Shown piece after piece: positions 42,368-54,400 of a stretch of DNA of 64,000 nucleotides. Numbering within the stretch: the first letter of the stretch is position 1; each line of letters starts with the position of its first letter. A program made the position numbers and the translations under genes. The notes beneath the pieces were generated by a model. The model saw only the letters and a program-made list of their open reading frames with translations. It was not told where the DNA came from and made no database searches. This DNA is from Rhynchopus sp. YZ270_cl-10 (Eukaryota; Euglenozoa; Diplonemea; Diplonemida; Diplonemidae): assembly GCA_964035575.1 (NCBI GenBank), contig OZ037833.1, forward strand, positions 1,054,001 to 1,118,000, given 5' to 3'.

Positions 42368-43612
42368 GAAGACGACAGAAAAAAGAAAAAGAAAAAAAGC
42401 ACGCACACAACAGTTTGATTTTTTTAATGTTGTGGTAATCTGTTATGTTTTTTTTTTTTAGTGAAGCTGCCTTACAAGACAGTCCTTGCACTATACAATT
42501 CCCTTCTCTCTCTCGCTCTCCCCTTCCCATTCTTTTGCTTCCACCTCCATCACCAATAGTACCCTTTGTTATAGGTATCTACTTTCCCATGCTTTTGGAG
42601 AACATAGTATTACACCAAATACATCCAATGAATTGAAAGTACAGGCGGAGGGGGAAAAAAAAAAGGAGTGATCTGCAACACTGAAACCTGCAGAACTAAT
42701 TTAAAAAAAAGGTTTTCCGAAAGCAACACATTGACCTGCAAACCAGGGGGGAAAAAAACCAAAAAAAAAATGTTGGTAAAAATGATCCCAAGCCTCACAT
42801 GCTGAGTCAAAAAAAAAAAAAAAAAACACACAAAGGGGGGGAAGAAGGGGAGGGAGGGGGGGAAGGAGGGGAAAACTGTGGAGAAGAGGATACGGGGGAT
42901 GGGATGGAGACTTTTTGTACGGGAAGTCTTAATGACCATTTAAGGACAAAGACTCAGTATTGTTTTTTTTTTTACTTTTTCATTTTGTTTGCTCCACCCC
43001 AATGTCCAGAGAAAGGGAGGGAAAGGCAATGACTATTGCAATATGCCTGTTGATGGTGTATTTTGTTCTCACTTTAGAACACAGACGGCATTAAGGGGGG
43101 AAAATGGGAATTGTGTGTCGAACTCGATTATTTCATGTAGGCAAGATGACGCCACGTGGATAGTTCCTTGATATCCCGGCGAAGTCCTGGACATGGCTGG
43201 AGACGACACGCAGTAGCAGAAAATAGAACAAAATCTTTTTGAGGGGTATGGGGAGGGAGAATGCCAGATGTTCACTCAAAAACACCGTACATGAATAATA
43301 TAATAAATAATAAAAAAAAAAAAAAAATGTTTTTTTTGAGGGGGTTCGGTTGGGTGAGAATTTTGAACTACAGGCTATAACGTACCCTATTTATTGACTT
43401 TATTTTCCTCTTCTTTTTCTGTTCAGGGAGTCGGTACTTCGGGCACGTAGAGAGGTGAAGAACACGGGAACACATCAAACTAAACATGGTGGGAAAGACA
43501 TCGTCTTACTCAGGATTTCGGGGATCGTGGGTGGGAAAAAATGTAAGACACATGTACAACAGAGGCACATGTCTCAAAAAAAAGGTCTCAAAAAGGAGAG
43601 GGGGGAAACACC
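38625..43612. other. 5-kb gene-free spacer with scattered SINE-like repeats
   Basis: Dominated by A-, T- and G-runs and CT-rich simple sequence. Recognisable units: type B at 39785-39840 and 40913-40968, type A at 40115-40150, 40332-40378, 41940-41985 and 42775-42812, type G at 40975-41070 and type F at 42168-42240. Apparent reading frames are short and low-complexity. No exon of the flanking genes was found here. Confidence 0.6.
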
Positions 43613-46600
43613 CTAGATGTCGTCCTCGTCACCCCGGGATCCCGGGCTGCTGTCCTTGGCAGACATCTCAAGGAGCGGCTCCTCAGTGCCGTTCTGGTTG
43701 CTAGGCGACTTCTCGGACTGTGTGGGTGGTGTGGTGGGTAGGGAGTAGGGTGGGAGAAGGGTAGCGCAAAGCGGCACATCTCTACATACCATGCCGTAGT
43801 CGTCTTCGTTGTCGCCAACCTCAGCCTGGAACTGCTTGTTCCACTTGTCGTCGTCGATGTCGTTCTGCTGCTGCTTCTGTCTGCAGCGGAACAGGAGGAA
43901 GGCAAGCAGGAGGCAGCAGCACAGGAGGAGGAGCAGAAGCAGCCACCACCAGCACTCCCAGAAGGTGCAGTCGTCGTCGTCCTCACCCTCGCCAATCGGA
44001 CGTGCCGGGGCAGATGTGTTCCATTCCGGTGCCCCCCTGACGTAGTCGCAAAGGCCGTAGTAGCTCTCGTACACACACTCGGGTGCAGCTGTGCACTCCT
44101 CAGCACCCAGCGTCGCGCACACAACACCTGTGCACACTGCCGGTGCCGTCGTGGTCTTGTTCCCGGTGCCGCCCTTGCATGCGCACATCCAGTCACCCTC
44201 AATCGTGACGTCCGGGTCGTAGCAGTCCTGTCCTGCCTCCTTGCACACGTCCATCTCGCACGTCTTGCACTCAGCCTGGCACTCGTCAATCCCACACTCC
44301 GCAGGGCCCATGAGCCCGTTCGTCCCTGTCTTCGGTGCCACACAGCTGCACACCCAGGTCCCGTCCTGTGCCACGTCCGTGTCGACGCACGTCTGCTCCA
44401 CTGCAATGCACACAGCTGCAATCTCCGGCCTGTCGCACTCCCCAACAAAGACGCACTCCGCAGGCTTCATCGTCGCACTTCCAATAGCAGGGGCCGGGCA
44501 TCTGCAGATCCAGTCGTCTGTCGACTCTGCTGTTGTGTCAGGGTCGAAGCACATCTGTCCCTTCTCGTGGCACAGCTGCATGTTTTCATCCGTCAGACAC
44601 TCGTTGATCTTACACACTGCTGCGTGGCCAATGGCCGAACCCAGGGCAGGGCGCACGCAGTGGCACTCCCAGTCGTTCAGGCTTGTGTCGCTTGGGTGCA
44701 GGTCCACGCACTCCTGGTTCTTGTCTGTGCACTTCTGCAGGTTCTGTGTGTCGAGACACTCGTCCTGCACGCACACCGCACGCTCCTGCAGACCAGCGCC
44801 AAGGGCAGGGGCAAGGCAGTCGCAGCGCCAGTCCCCAAGCTCCGATCCTGACGGGTCAACACACTGCTGTCCCTCACAGGCGTAGCCGTGTCCGTCTCCC
44901 TTCCTTGCGCACGTCGGGCATGTCGCCAGGCACTCGTCAATCACACATTTCGCAGCTTCTGTTATACCCGGTGCCTCCTGCACGTAGGGGTCTGTGCAGT
45001 GGCACACCCAGTCGCCCGCCAGCTCCGGGTCCTCGTCGTAGCAGTACTGTCCAGCGTTCAGGCAGGTCTTCTGGTTTGCTTCAATCTGGCACTCGTCGTG
45101 TCCGTCGAACACTGTGTGGATATGGGTGTGCGTGTGTGCAAAGAAGGCAGTTAAGAAGGAAGTTAATGGGAAGCATGCTCAGTGGCAAGTCATCGTGCGC
45201 CACACGTGCAGGTATATAAGTGTTAATGTTTTGGAGATGGGTTAGCAAGATGAGCCCAGGCCCTGTGTTTAGCAGTCAGCTAAATCACAATCGTCATTGC
45301 ACAGCATAGTTGTGCGCCTTCAGACAATCACAACAGGAAATACACACAAACAAATGGCATCACAACCAAAGGAAGGGGAGTGCACGTTTGCAGCATTTGC
45401 ACGATGGGTTGTGTCAAGGCGGCGGGGTGGGTGGGTAGGGGCAAGGGGTGGGTAAGAGGTGGGGTAAGGGCGGAGGAGAGCAGAGGGAGGCCATACCACA
45501 CTCCGCAGCAGCCATGTCCTTCGACCCGCTTCCTGACAGGCACTGGCATTCCCAGTCGTCCTTCGACTCCGCATCGGTGTTCTTGTCAAAGCACTTCTGC
45601 CCAACCTGCGAGCACACTGTGACCTGATCGCACTCGTCAACGCCTGTGTGTTAGTGAAAAGGTTTGTGGGTGTTGTGTGGTGTTTCTGTATATTTCTGTA
45701 TATCACCCATTCCACGAAAAACCGTATACAAAACCCCTGTTTTTGGTAAAGAAACTAGACAACTTCTACTCCACTAATCTTATCGATTTTTTTTTTAATT
45801 GAAAGCGCCGAGCTCGGAAATTCACACTAGCGCATTTTCGACAACAAAAAAATACTTCATATTTCCGCAAACGATGTCGTCCGTGGCCACATAATTTTAA
45901 CAGGGACCCAGGTCCCCAAAAAATATTTTTTCTCTTTTTTTGGAAGATCGGGTACGAAATCTTTCAATTCCGGGGTCGGACGATTTTTTTTATGCATCTG
46001 TTGATGTCTATTATTTTTTGGGCAGTTCTTAGGCGGAAGGTACCTACTAGGAAGTGCCTTATGGTGCCCCTTTTACAGAGGAATCCTTCTATATTTTAAG
46101 GCCACGCTTTCGTCAACAAAAAATTGCCCAATCACGCGTTTGAAAGATGCATTGCAATATCTTGCAATTCCGGGGTCGTACGACCAACGGGTAGACGCAG
46201 AAGGCGACCAGGGTACTACCGTATACCAGCGGCGAACACCCCATTTTCCAAGGTAATTTGCCCTGCTATATACAGCTATAGTGCAAAAGTCTTCATGGTA
46301 AAAAAAGTAGACAACTTCTACTCCACTAATCTTCTCGATTTTTTTTTTAATGAAAAGCGCTGAGCTCGGAAATTCACACTAGCGGTGTTTTGGGGGGTTT
46401 TTGTGACCAGGAAATTGTCGAGATAACTGGGAGCGCCGGACCCAAAACTCTCCCACACATCCTCGGATTGGTGTGGCCCGAAACCCGGTTTTTGGGGTAC
46501 ATTAGAAGTACATTAGAAGTACATTTTTTTGACTTTATTTTAGGCGTGATTAAGGGAAAAAACTTTTTTTTATAGGTGACTTTTTTTGGGGGGTCCGGGG

Positions 46601-49600
46601 GGGGCGAAAAAATTTTTCGGCCAATTTTTCCCCACAAAAAATCGAAAAAAGTTACTTGTGTCTCTTCGTGTTGATAAGTATCGTGTTGCATTGCAGCATC
46701 CACACCAGTTCCACAGTGACCTCGTTCTGTACTTCATGATTTTCCCCACTCCCTCTGTAGTTACTCTTATCTTGTCCTGGTTTTGCCCATCAATCCTCTC
46801 TTTCCGTTCTCACCCTTTTTACCTGTTTTCTTGTCATCCCGTAGTACTCTGTTAACCTGCTAGTAACCCTGTTTACCTAGCCCCCATCTACTCGTATTTA
46901 CCTTGTTATCCTTTCTTCTCTTCTACCCGTGGTACCCTGTTTACCCTTTTTTTTTTTTTTTTTTTTTTTTTAAACACCGTGTTGTTCGACTCTACCCAAC
47001 TCGTCTCTTCCCTTTGGTTGTTGTGATCATGACTTGTATTATCACTGAAGTACAGAAAAACCCAAATCGTCTCGTTTGATTGTTGTGAACATGTCTTGTA
47101 GAATTCTGTGAAGTTTGTGGACTGGTGCGGAGCACAGACATGGGATGGGAGGGGCTGTCTATAGGGGGTGGGGTTGGGTTGCTAGGGGGTAAAAAGAACT
47201 GGTGAGGGATACTTATCCCCTTCATCGCGACAGAAACTTTCCTTGTATATTGCATATCCCCAAAAAGTTACTTGTGTCTCTTCGTGTTGATAAGTATCGT
47301 GTTGCATTGCAGCATCCACACGCTGGACCCTGAGGACCCCTTAGGGACGTGAGGCACCCTGACTCACGGGGCTACATCGGGTGCTGTATCGACTTCGAAG
47401 CAGACAGGTCAGCCACGTTCACCTGCCGCACGCGACCGCAGCGTAAACACACCCCGTAACAAAACATCCGCCTTCTACTCGGCGATACCCGTGCCGTACA
47501 AAGTTTGCGCCATGCCCCGTTTCCGAATATGTCCACCATCAATCTGATCCGACACCCTTGGACCATGCCTGACGCCACCCGTAGACCGCACAACTGCCTC
47601 CCCGAAACGTCCATAATACCTACTGCTTGCTCCTCCCCTTCGACGTACACACCCCACCTTAGCTCGATGCGTCCGTCCACACAGTCAAAGACTCGGTAGG
47701 GGGCAAATGCTACCACCCGTTATCTTCCACCAACCCAGGCGATGAACGAGCTCCCTACACCCACCTCGGAACCTGCACCCATACGTCCCACGCCGCCTTG
47801 TCCGTCGAACAAGCTCCCGCTACGCGCCGGACGTAACATCGTCGCGGCCAAGAATGCCATAGGTACCTGCGTCACGTACAACTGCCACACCAGACTCCCA
47901 AACACGCGAAAAACCCTCCGCGGAGACATCTCACTCGCTGTCCCCGCAACTTCGTCAGCCAGCTCACATACGGTGTGCGTATCGGATCAGATCAGACCAA
48001 ATGCCGGAACTCTCTCAAAACTGAAATGGCCTCCCGTGTACCTCTGAGCAGTTCACCGTAATATACACCGTTCGCAGCGACCCCGGAAAAACACTGCGCA
48101 CGCAATACGTCCCCACAAGCCCCCTAACACCAAAAGGCTATCGTCCCACGCTACACCCTCATCCGTCCGCAATAGAAACTCGCCGTACGGTGCGCAATCG
48201 TCGGTACGTCCTCACCCCATGCACATACACAATACGTCTCTGTCTACCGGAAATTGGAATTCACGTCCAGTACCTCCTACGCCGTACGAGGACATTGATG
48301 CGATGTCCGCAGGTCCCACCAAACATGTCGTGCAGCGGTCGAACACCAAAACGGAACCTCCCCGAACGCTTTTGCACTGTGTGCCCGCCAAGTCTAAACC
48401 CTGCCTTCTATATAAAAAACGCTCCAAAGGCAACACTACTTTGTACTCCATCAATCCCTCCATGTGCTAATCGCAGGTGGTAAGAAATCACTGCGGGGGT
48501 CTTCCGTGCCAGCTCGTGCAGCATCCCCGTCCTTGACGCCGCCCTAAACGCCTCTGGAGACCTAATGAGGTCCGTGACCCCCAACCAGCTTTCCGTCCCC
48601 GTCCAGTGCACGCAGCTCGTCGAGGCCCATGCGCGTCACACAAATTGCCGCCAAACGCTCTTCAGACTGAGACCTCCGCCTCTCATCCGGATCGCCCCAC
48701 CAGTCGACAAAACCTCGTCGTAACCACACTCTACACCATCCCCCTTCTGCCATGTCCCTGGCCCAATCCACCAAAAAACTCATCCCCCTCGTACTTCTGT
48801 GCGTAACGCCAGCGGTTCCGAGAACGCCGCCGTATCCTCCACGCGCAACCCCCTATGCCATAAGCGCGTAACACACCGTCCCATCACCGTCGCTTTCGCG
48901 AGCCGCACTGTACCATCAACATAAAATAAAATAAAAACACGCTTCAGGCCCGGACAGCACGACCCTAAACGATGTCGTCACCCTGCGGAGACGCCGGTTC
49001 TGTCTGCTTCGAGCACCACCGCCCTCTGCCTGTTCAGCGCCCTCTGGAGGTCTGCCTCGACCTGGCCCGACACGTCTATCCCTGAACCTCTTCAACCCGT
49101 ACACCACGTTTGCAAAGTGCTGTACCCTTTATCCCTTTACCTTTTTATCCCTTTACCTTATTTCCCTGTACCTTTTATCCCTCTACCTTTTCCCCTTCTT
49201 CTTCTTCATCTTCTCTTTTTTTTTTTTTTTTTTTTTTTTGATTTTTCGTCCCTCTTTACTGCCCGTCCCCCTGTTGCCCCAATATGACCCCGCTCAGGCT
49301 CCGTTCATCGTGCTTTTGACCCATCGTTTTTCTCTTCATTCTCATGTTTCGCGCTAACTCTCTCTGTTATTAGTCTCCCCTGTTCTGTAACCTTTCCCCC
49401 CCACCCCCCCCCCCCCCCGTACCCCACCTCCACGATAGCTATGTCTCTGATTGCTCGTTCCCCTTCCCCCCGGGGTAAACCTGTTCTCCTTTCCCTGTGG
49501 CCTCCAGTACGGATCGTAATGAGGGAACGTAATGCCCCGTACCCCCCTTCGGGTACAAACCCCACGCCAGCACTCACCGAAGATTAACTGTACCCGCATC

Positions 49601-51415
49601 AATGGCCTTTGCCGCATTCGCATACGTCACCGTCAATCAACCACCGTGCAGCGCCGCGACCCCGACGTCAGCACGTTCCCCAAAGTTCACTCGCGGCGTC
49701 GAACCCGTTCCACACAGCGTTGGGAGTTTTCCCTGGGCCGAGGCAGCGACCTCGTCCGTCGAAGTACTGTTTTAGTTGTATCACCACTTCTGGAGTCTGC
49801 GGAATAACTTTGATTTTGCTGAAGATCTGTTTGTACTGTTCATCCACTGAGAGAATATGTGCCGTACGGATATCAGTTTGTTCGAAACCTTTCACCATCG
49901 ACTACAGGCAGCACACCCGCTTTACCATCAGACAGAAGACTCAACGTGTGGCTCGTGTGCTTCACAATGTCGCCCACAGTCAACAAATGGAGGCATGTGT
50001 AAGATGAGAACTGTACCAGATAGGCTGCCAGACTGCAGCAAAGAGGCACCATGGCAGTAACATTGCGAACGTGCTCGTCGGGAGTTCATGATTTCCTTAA
50101 AGTAAACGCGCGCATCGCCGCCACCCTCTTGAGCTGGTGGACGGTCCTTTCCGGCTGCCGCGGGTGGTAGCCCTACTCCTCGTTGCTCACTACCGTCGCG
50201 ACATTCTTCGCCTCCTCCTTCTGCAATCGCCTCTCAGCAGCAGTACGTGCACACCCACCCCACGGCAGAGAATACGTCCAGCCACCCGCGCGCTACTCCA
50301 TGCATAGTCTTCCCCCGCCTTCCCACGCTAGTCATCGTGATAACCCCATCGTAATAGTCCGGTTACATGCAGTCCGTGTATCCCGTCCCCCCAGAAGCCT
50401 CCTTTATTCCCCATATTATTCATGATCTTCGTCATGTTTCTTATACTCTCTCGTTCACCCCATTCCTTCCCTGTGGCTTCCCGGTCACCTACCTTCCCTG
50501 TTCCCTGCTCGTGACCCTGTTTACCTGGCTTTTTGTCTTCCCGTGGTATTCTCTTTTCCTGCTAGTAACCCTGTTTACCTAGCCCCTGATACCTATATTT
50601 TCCTCTTTTCATGTTTCCTTTTTCTCTTGTCTTCCCGTAATACTCTGTTCACCTGCTAGTAACCCTGTTTACCTAGCCCCCCTCTACCGGTACTGACCTT
50701 GTTTCCTGGCTGTTCTCTCGTCTTCCCGTAGTACTCTGTTAACCTGCTAGTAACCCTGTTTACCTAGCCCCCATCTACTCGTATTTACCTTGTTATCCTT
50801 TCTTCTCTTCTACCCGTGGTACCCTGTTTACCCTTTTTTTGTTGTATCGACAATCACCTACCGAGGTAGGATCTGTACACAATGTCGCCCTAAGGCTTTG
50901 TACTTAATCGGTATGGACGGAGGCCATCCTCAACCCTAGAAAGTAGCTTTTATTTGTTGATTTGCATTCAAAGTGCTGTTTTATACACAAAAGTTGCATC
51001 TTCAAAGTTTTAGAGTAAGGGGGTGGGTTAAAAGGGGTCACGTGAAGAAAATAAAGTAGTTGGCAAAAATTTCAGTACATCATGTTTCAGTCCTAACTGC
51101 ATACATTGGTCGTAACAGAGGGGGACATCGTCAGTGCAAGACCCTCCGTGATGTAAAGAGATTAAGCCACTGTTGCTATTATCAAACAGTTTTCCATGGT
51201 CTACTTGTCTTTTCTTAGAACTCAAAACCACAAAACCAAACGTATAAAAACATTTGCGACTTGGCTTCTGTCAGCTGGCAAGGGAGGTGTCGCTAGTTCT
51301 CTCGTCTTCCCGTAGTACTCTGTTAACCTGCTAGTAACCCTGTTTACCTAGCCCCCATCTACTCGTATTTACCTTGTTATCCTTTCTTCTCTTCTACCCG
51401 TGGTACCCTGTTTAC

Positions 51416-51448
<33 letters not shown>

Positions 51449-54400
51449 ACCGTGTTGTTCGACTCTACCCAACTCGTCTCTTCCCTTTGGTTGTTGTGAT
51501 CATGACTTGTATTATCACTGAAGTACAGAAAAACCCAAATCGTCTCGTTTGATTGTTGTGAACATGTCTTGTAGAATTCTGTGAAGTTTGTGGACTGGTG
51601 CGGAGCACAGACATGGGATGGGAGGGGCTGTCTATAGGGGGTGGGGTTGGGTTGCTAGGGGGTAAAAAGAACTGGTGAGGGATACTTATCCCCTTCATCG
51701 CGACAGAAACTTTCCTTGTATATTGCATATCCCCAAAAAAAAAATTTCTTTCCCGATTCTCCGGAGTCGTGCGTGTTGTGGTGGGGTCATTTTGCGCTGA
51801 GAAATGAGTATTTTGTACCTAAAATGCATGTATCAGTTTTACAGGCTATTTTCAGGTTTGGTGCGGAGCCCCACCCCTCACCTTACCCCCCACAGAACTC
51901 TATTTTCAGATGACAATTTTCTTTTATTTTAGTTGAAAAGGAAGCATGCGGCATAGCGAAAGAAGAAAAGTAGCGTACCGTGCGCCTGCGGCGCAAGCTT
52001 GCACTCTTCCCATGTCGTAGTTTGGCTGTAAAATGTTCAATTGTAAGCGCATTTTTTTGAAATGTTGCGTACCGTGGCTTCGCCAGAAGCTTTCGTTTTT
52101 AGCGAAATACGTAAGTAAAATTTACGGAAAGTGACGTTAATTACGAACGACAGCGCCATTTTATGGCAACATTTTTCAGAAATGTTGCGTACCGTGGCTT
52201 CGCCTGGAACCTTTGGATGCCATGACCGCCTCTTCTTTTATAGATGCACTGAGGTTACTGATACGGCTGACACCCACTACGGCTTGTGGTTCACCTTCCC
52301 CACCCGCCTTTCACGATTTTGTGCATCAGAGGTGAGAAAGAGCCTCACCTTCTTGCACTAGCAGGGAGTCGCGCTGCGCGAAGCGCGCGCAGCGACCGCT
52401 TTTTCCGGGGGGAAAGCTCGGGACCCTTTTATTATGCACACTGACTATGTCAGTATGGGTGGGAAAATTTTTTTTACCCCCTTTTTTTACCATACATTAG
52501 AAGTACATTAGAAGTACATTTTTTTGACTTTATTTTGGGGCGGGCCACACCACGGATGGGATTTTTTTTTTATTTTTTTTGAAAAAAATATTCTCAGATC
52601 CGGGGAGTCAAAATGAATCAAATGCGGGGTCGGACGATAAAAAATTTGCATCTGGGTTCTCTGAGTGACTTTTTTGCAAAAGTATACGGAATTTCATGGA
52701 ATGGGTGATATCAGTCTTTCGGTAATCCCTGCCCCAAGTGTGGGGTATGCGCCAAGTGTGGCGTGTGCGTGTGGGTTAACTCAGAAACACAGTTACTTTT
52801 CCAACAACTCATCATAAAAAGGAAAAAGGAAAACAACAAAACCACCAGAAGAAGAAGAAGAGAGGGAGGGAAAAACACATACTGCACTTTGCCGGGGTAA
52901 GAATGTGGTAGTCCTCAGAGGTTGTGCAGTGGCACTCCCAGTCACCCTGCACACTTGGGTTGTGGTTAGGGTCGTAGCAACGCTGGCCAGAGGCAGCACA
53001 GATGTCGACAAACTCGCTCACAGGTGCGCCTGCAGGGGCAGGTGCACGCTCGTTCGCACACGTCTGCTGCTTGCTGATAAGCGCACTGCAGACACCGCTC
53101 TTCTTGTTGAAGGCACTGTCGGCAACAATGCACCAGTCTCCCTCCTTTGCCTTGTCCGGGTTGCAGCATCCTGTGTTGCAGTTCTCGTCAAGGCCGGGAC
53201 CGCCGCCGTTGATGCCGCTGACCTTCCAGCCGCACGCACACTCGCAGCCGTCGTTCGTGTAGCGCTTGAAGTTGTCGCACTTGCGTGCACCTGTCATGGT
53301 GATGGCAAGGCACTCATCCACAAGGCAGCTGTCAACAGCATGCGCAACGGCCGCTGTTGTCGACGGGGCCTGGCACATGCACACCCAGTCACCCAGGCTC
53401 TGCACAGACAGGTTCGGGTCCTCGCAACGCTGGCCCGCACCCGCGCAAACGTTGACAGCCTTCTCGTTTGTGCGCGCGCACGTTGCACAGATGTCCTCGC
53501 ACTCGTCGATCATGCACTGTGCAGGGGCACGCACCCCAGCAGTGCCACGGTACGGCGGCATGCACCCACACCTGAAGTCGTCTGCCGACGAGTTCCCTGG
53601 GAAGCAGCGCTGACCCGCATCCGCGCACACGTCCAAGTTCGCAGCGTCCTGGCACGCCCCCGTGTACGTGCACGATGCAGGTCCAGCGTACATGTATCCC
53701 GACGAAGGTGCCGGGCAGTTGCACGTCCAGTCGTTCAGACTCGCCGCAGCAGTGTTCTGGTCAATGCACACCTGTCCCACCACTGTGCACTTCCCGCCGT
53801 ACAGGTTGCACTCGTCAAGCAGGCATGTAGCAGGTCCGGCCACGGCCTTGCCAGCCGCAGGCGCAATGCACTGGCACACCCAGTCTCCGCTTGTCTCGGC
53901 ATGCATGTCCGGGTCAACGCACTCCTGGCCCTTACCCTCGCACGTCACTCCGTTCAGCGTGCACTCGTCAACCATGCACTCCGCCTTGTGGAGAGCAGCC
54001 TCTCCCTTCCCGACCTCGCACACGCACGACCAGTCGGAACGGCTGTCCGGTGACTTGTCGTGGTCCACGCACTTCTGCCCGGCCTGCGTGCACATGTGCA
54101 CTGCACCCTGCTGCGCACACGTCGTGCACTCCGCCGTGCACTCGTCCAGCACACAGGATGCCGCCTTCCCAGCAGCCTCACCCACGAAGGGCGGAATGCA
54201 CCTGCACGACCACACGTCCTCCTTCTCCACGCACATCTCGAGCGGCCCGCATGCAGACCCGAACTGCGCACACAGTGTGTCCTGCTTGCAATCCGTCGAC
54301 GGCGCACCCCTGTTCGGCTCCCCAGTACCGTCCGCACACTGGCACACCCAGTTCTCAAACTCCGATGCCACACCCTGCTGAGGGTCGAGGCAGGTCTGTC

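Larger units (their letters stand above)
46838..51736. mobile_element. Fossil element bounded by 429-bp direct repeats, family uncertain
   Basis: 46838-47266 and 51309-51736 are nearly identical direct repeats differing mainly in a T-run length. The layout is LTR-like. The roughly 4-kb interior holds a clearly protein-like but broken minus-strand stretch (about 47370-49900) with several interruptions. No reverse transcriptase, integrase or capsid signature was recognised, so LTR-type assignment is only a possibility. Near-identity of the direct repeats suggests a recent duplication, whereas the interior looks old. Confidence 0.4.
45700..52711. mobile_element. Roughly 7-kb composite insertion filling intron 1 of the giant gene
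   Basis: ATATCACCCATTCCA at 45700 is mirrored by TGGAATGGGTGATAT ending at 52711, and the match extends to about 30 bp with four mismatches (to CCGTATAC/GTATACGG). Without it the intron would be about 230 nt. Inside are several smaller repeats, a pair of long direct repeats and a decayed coding stretch, so it is a nest of insertions rather than one clean element. The outer inverted ends are short, so the single-element reading is tentative. Confidence 0.45.

Noticed and set aside
48190-49807. Plus-strand open frames in the intron insertion
   Set aside because: The minus strand of the same stretch looks more protein-like, so these are probably shadows of a decayed element.
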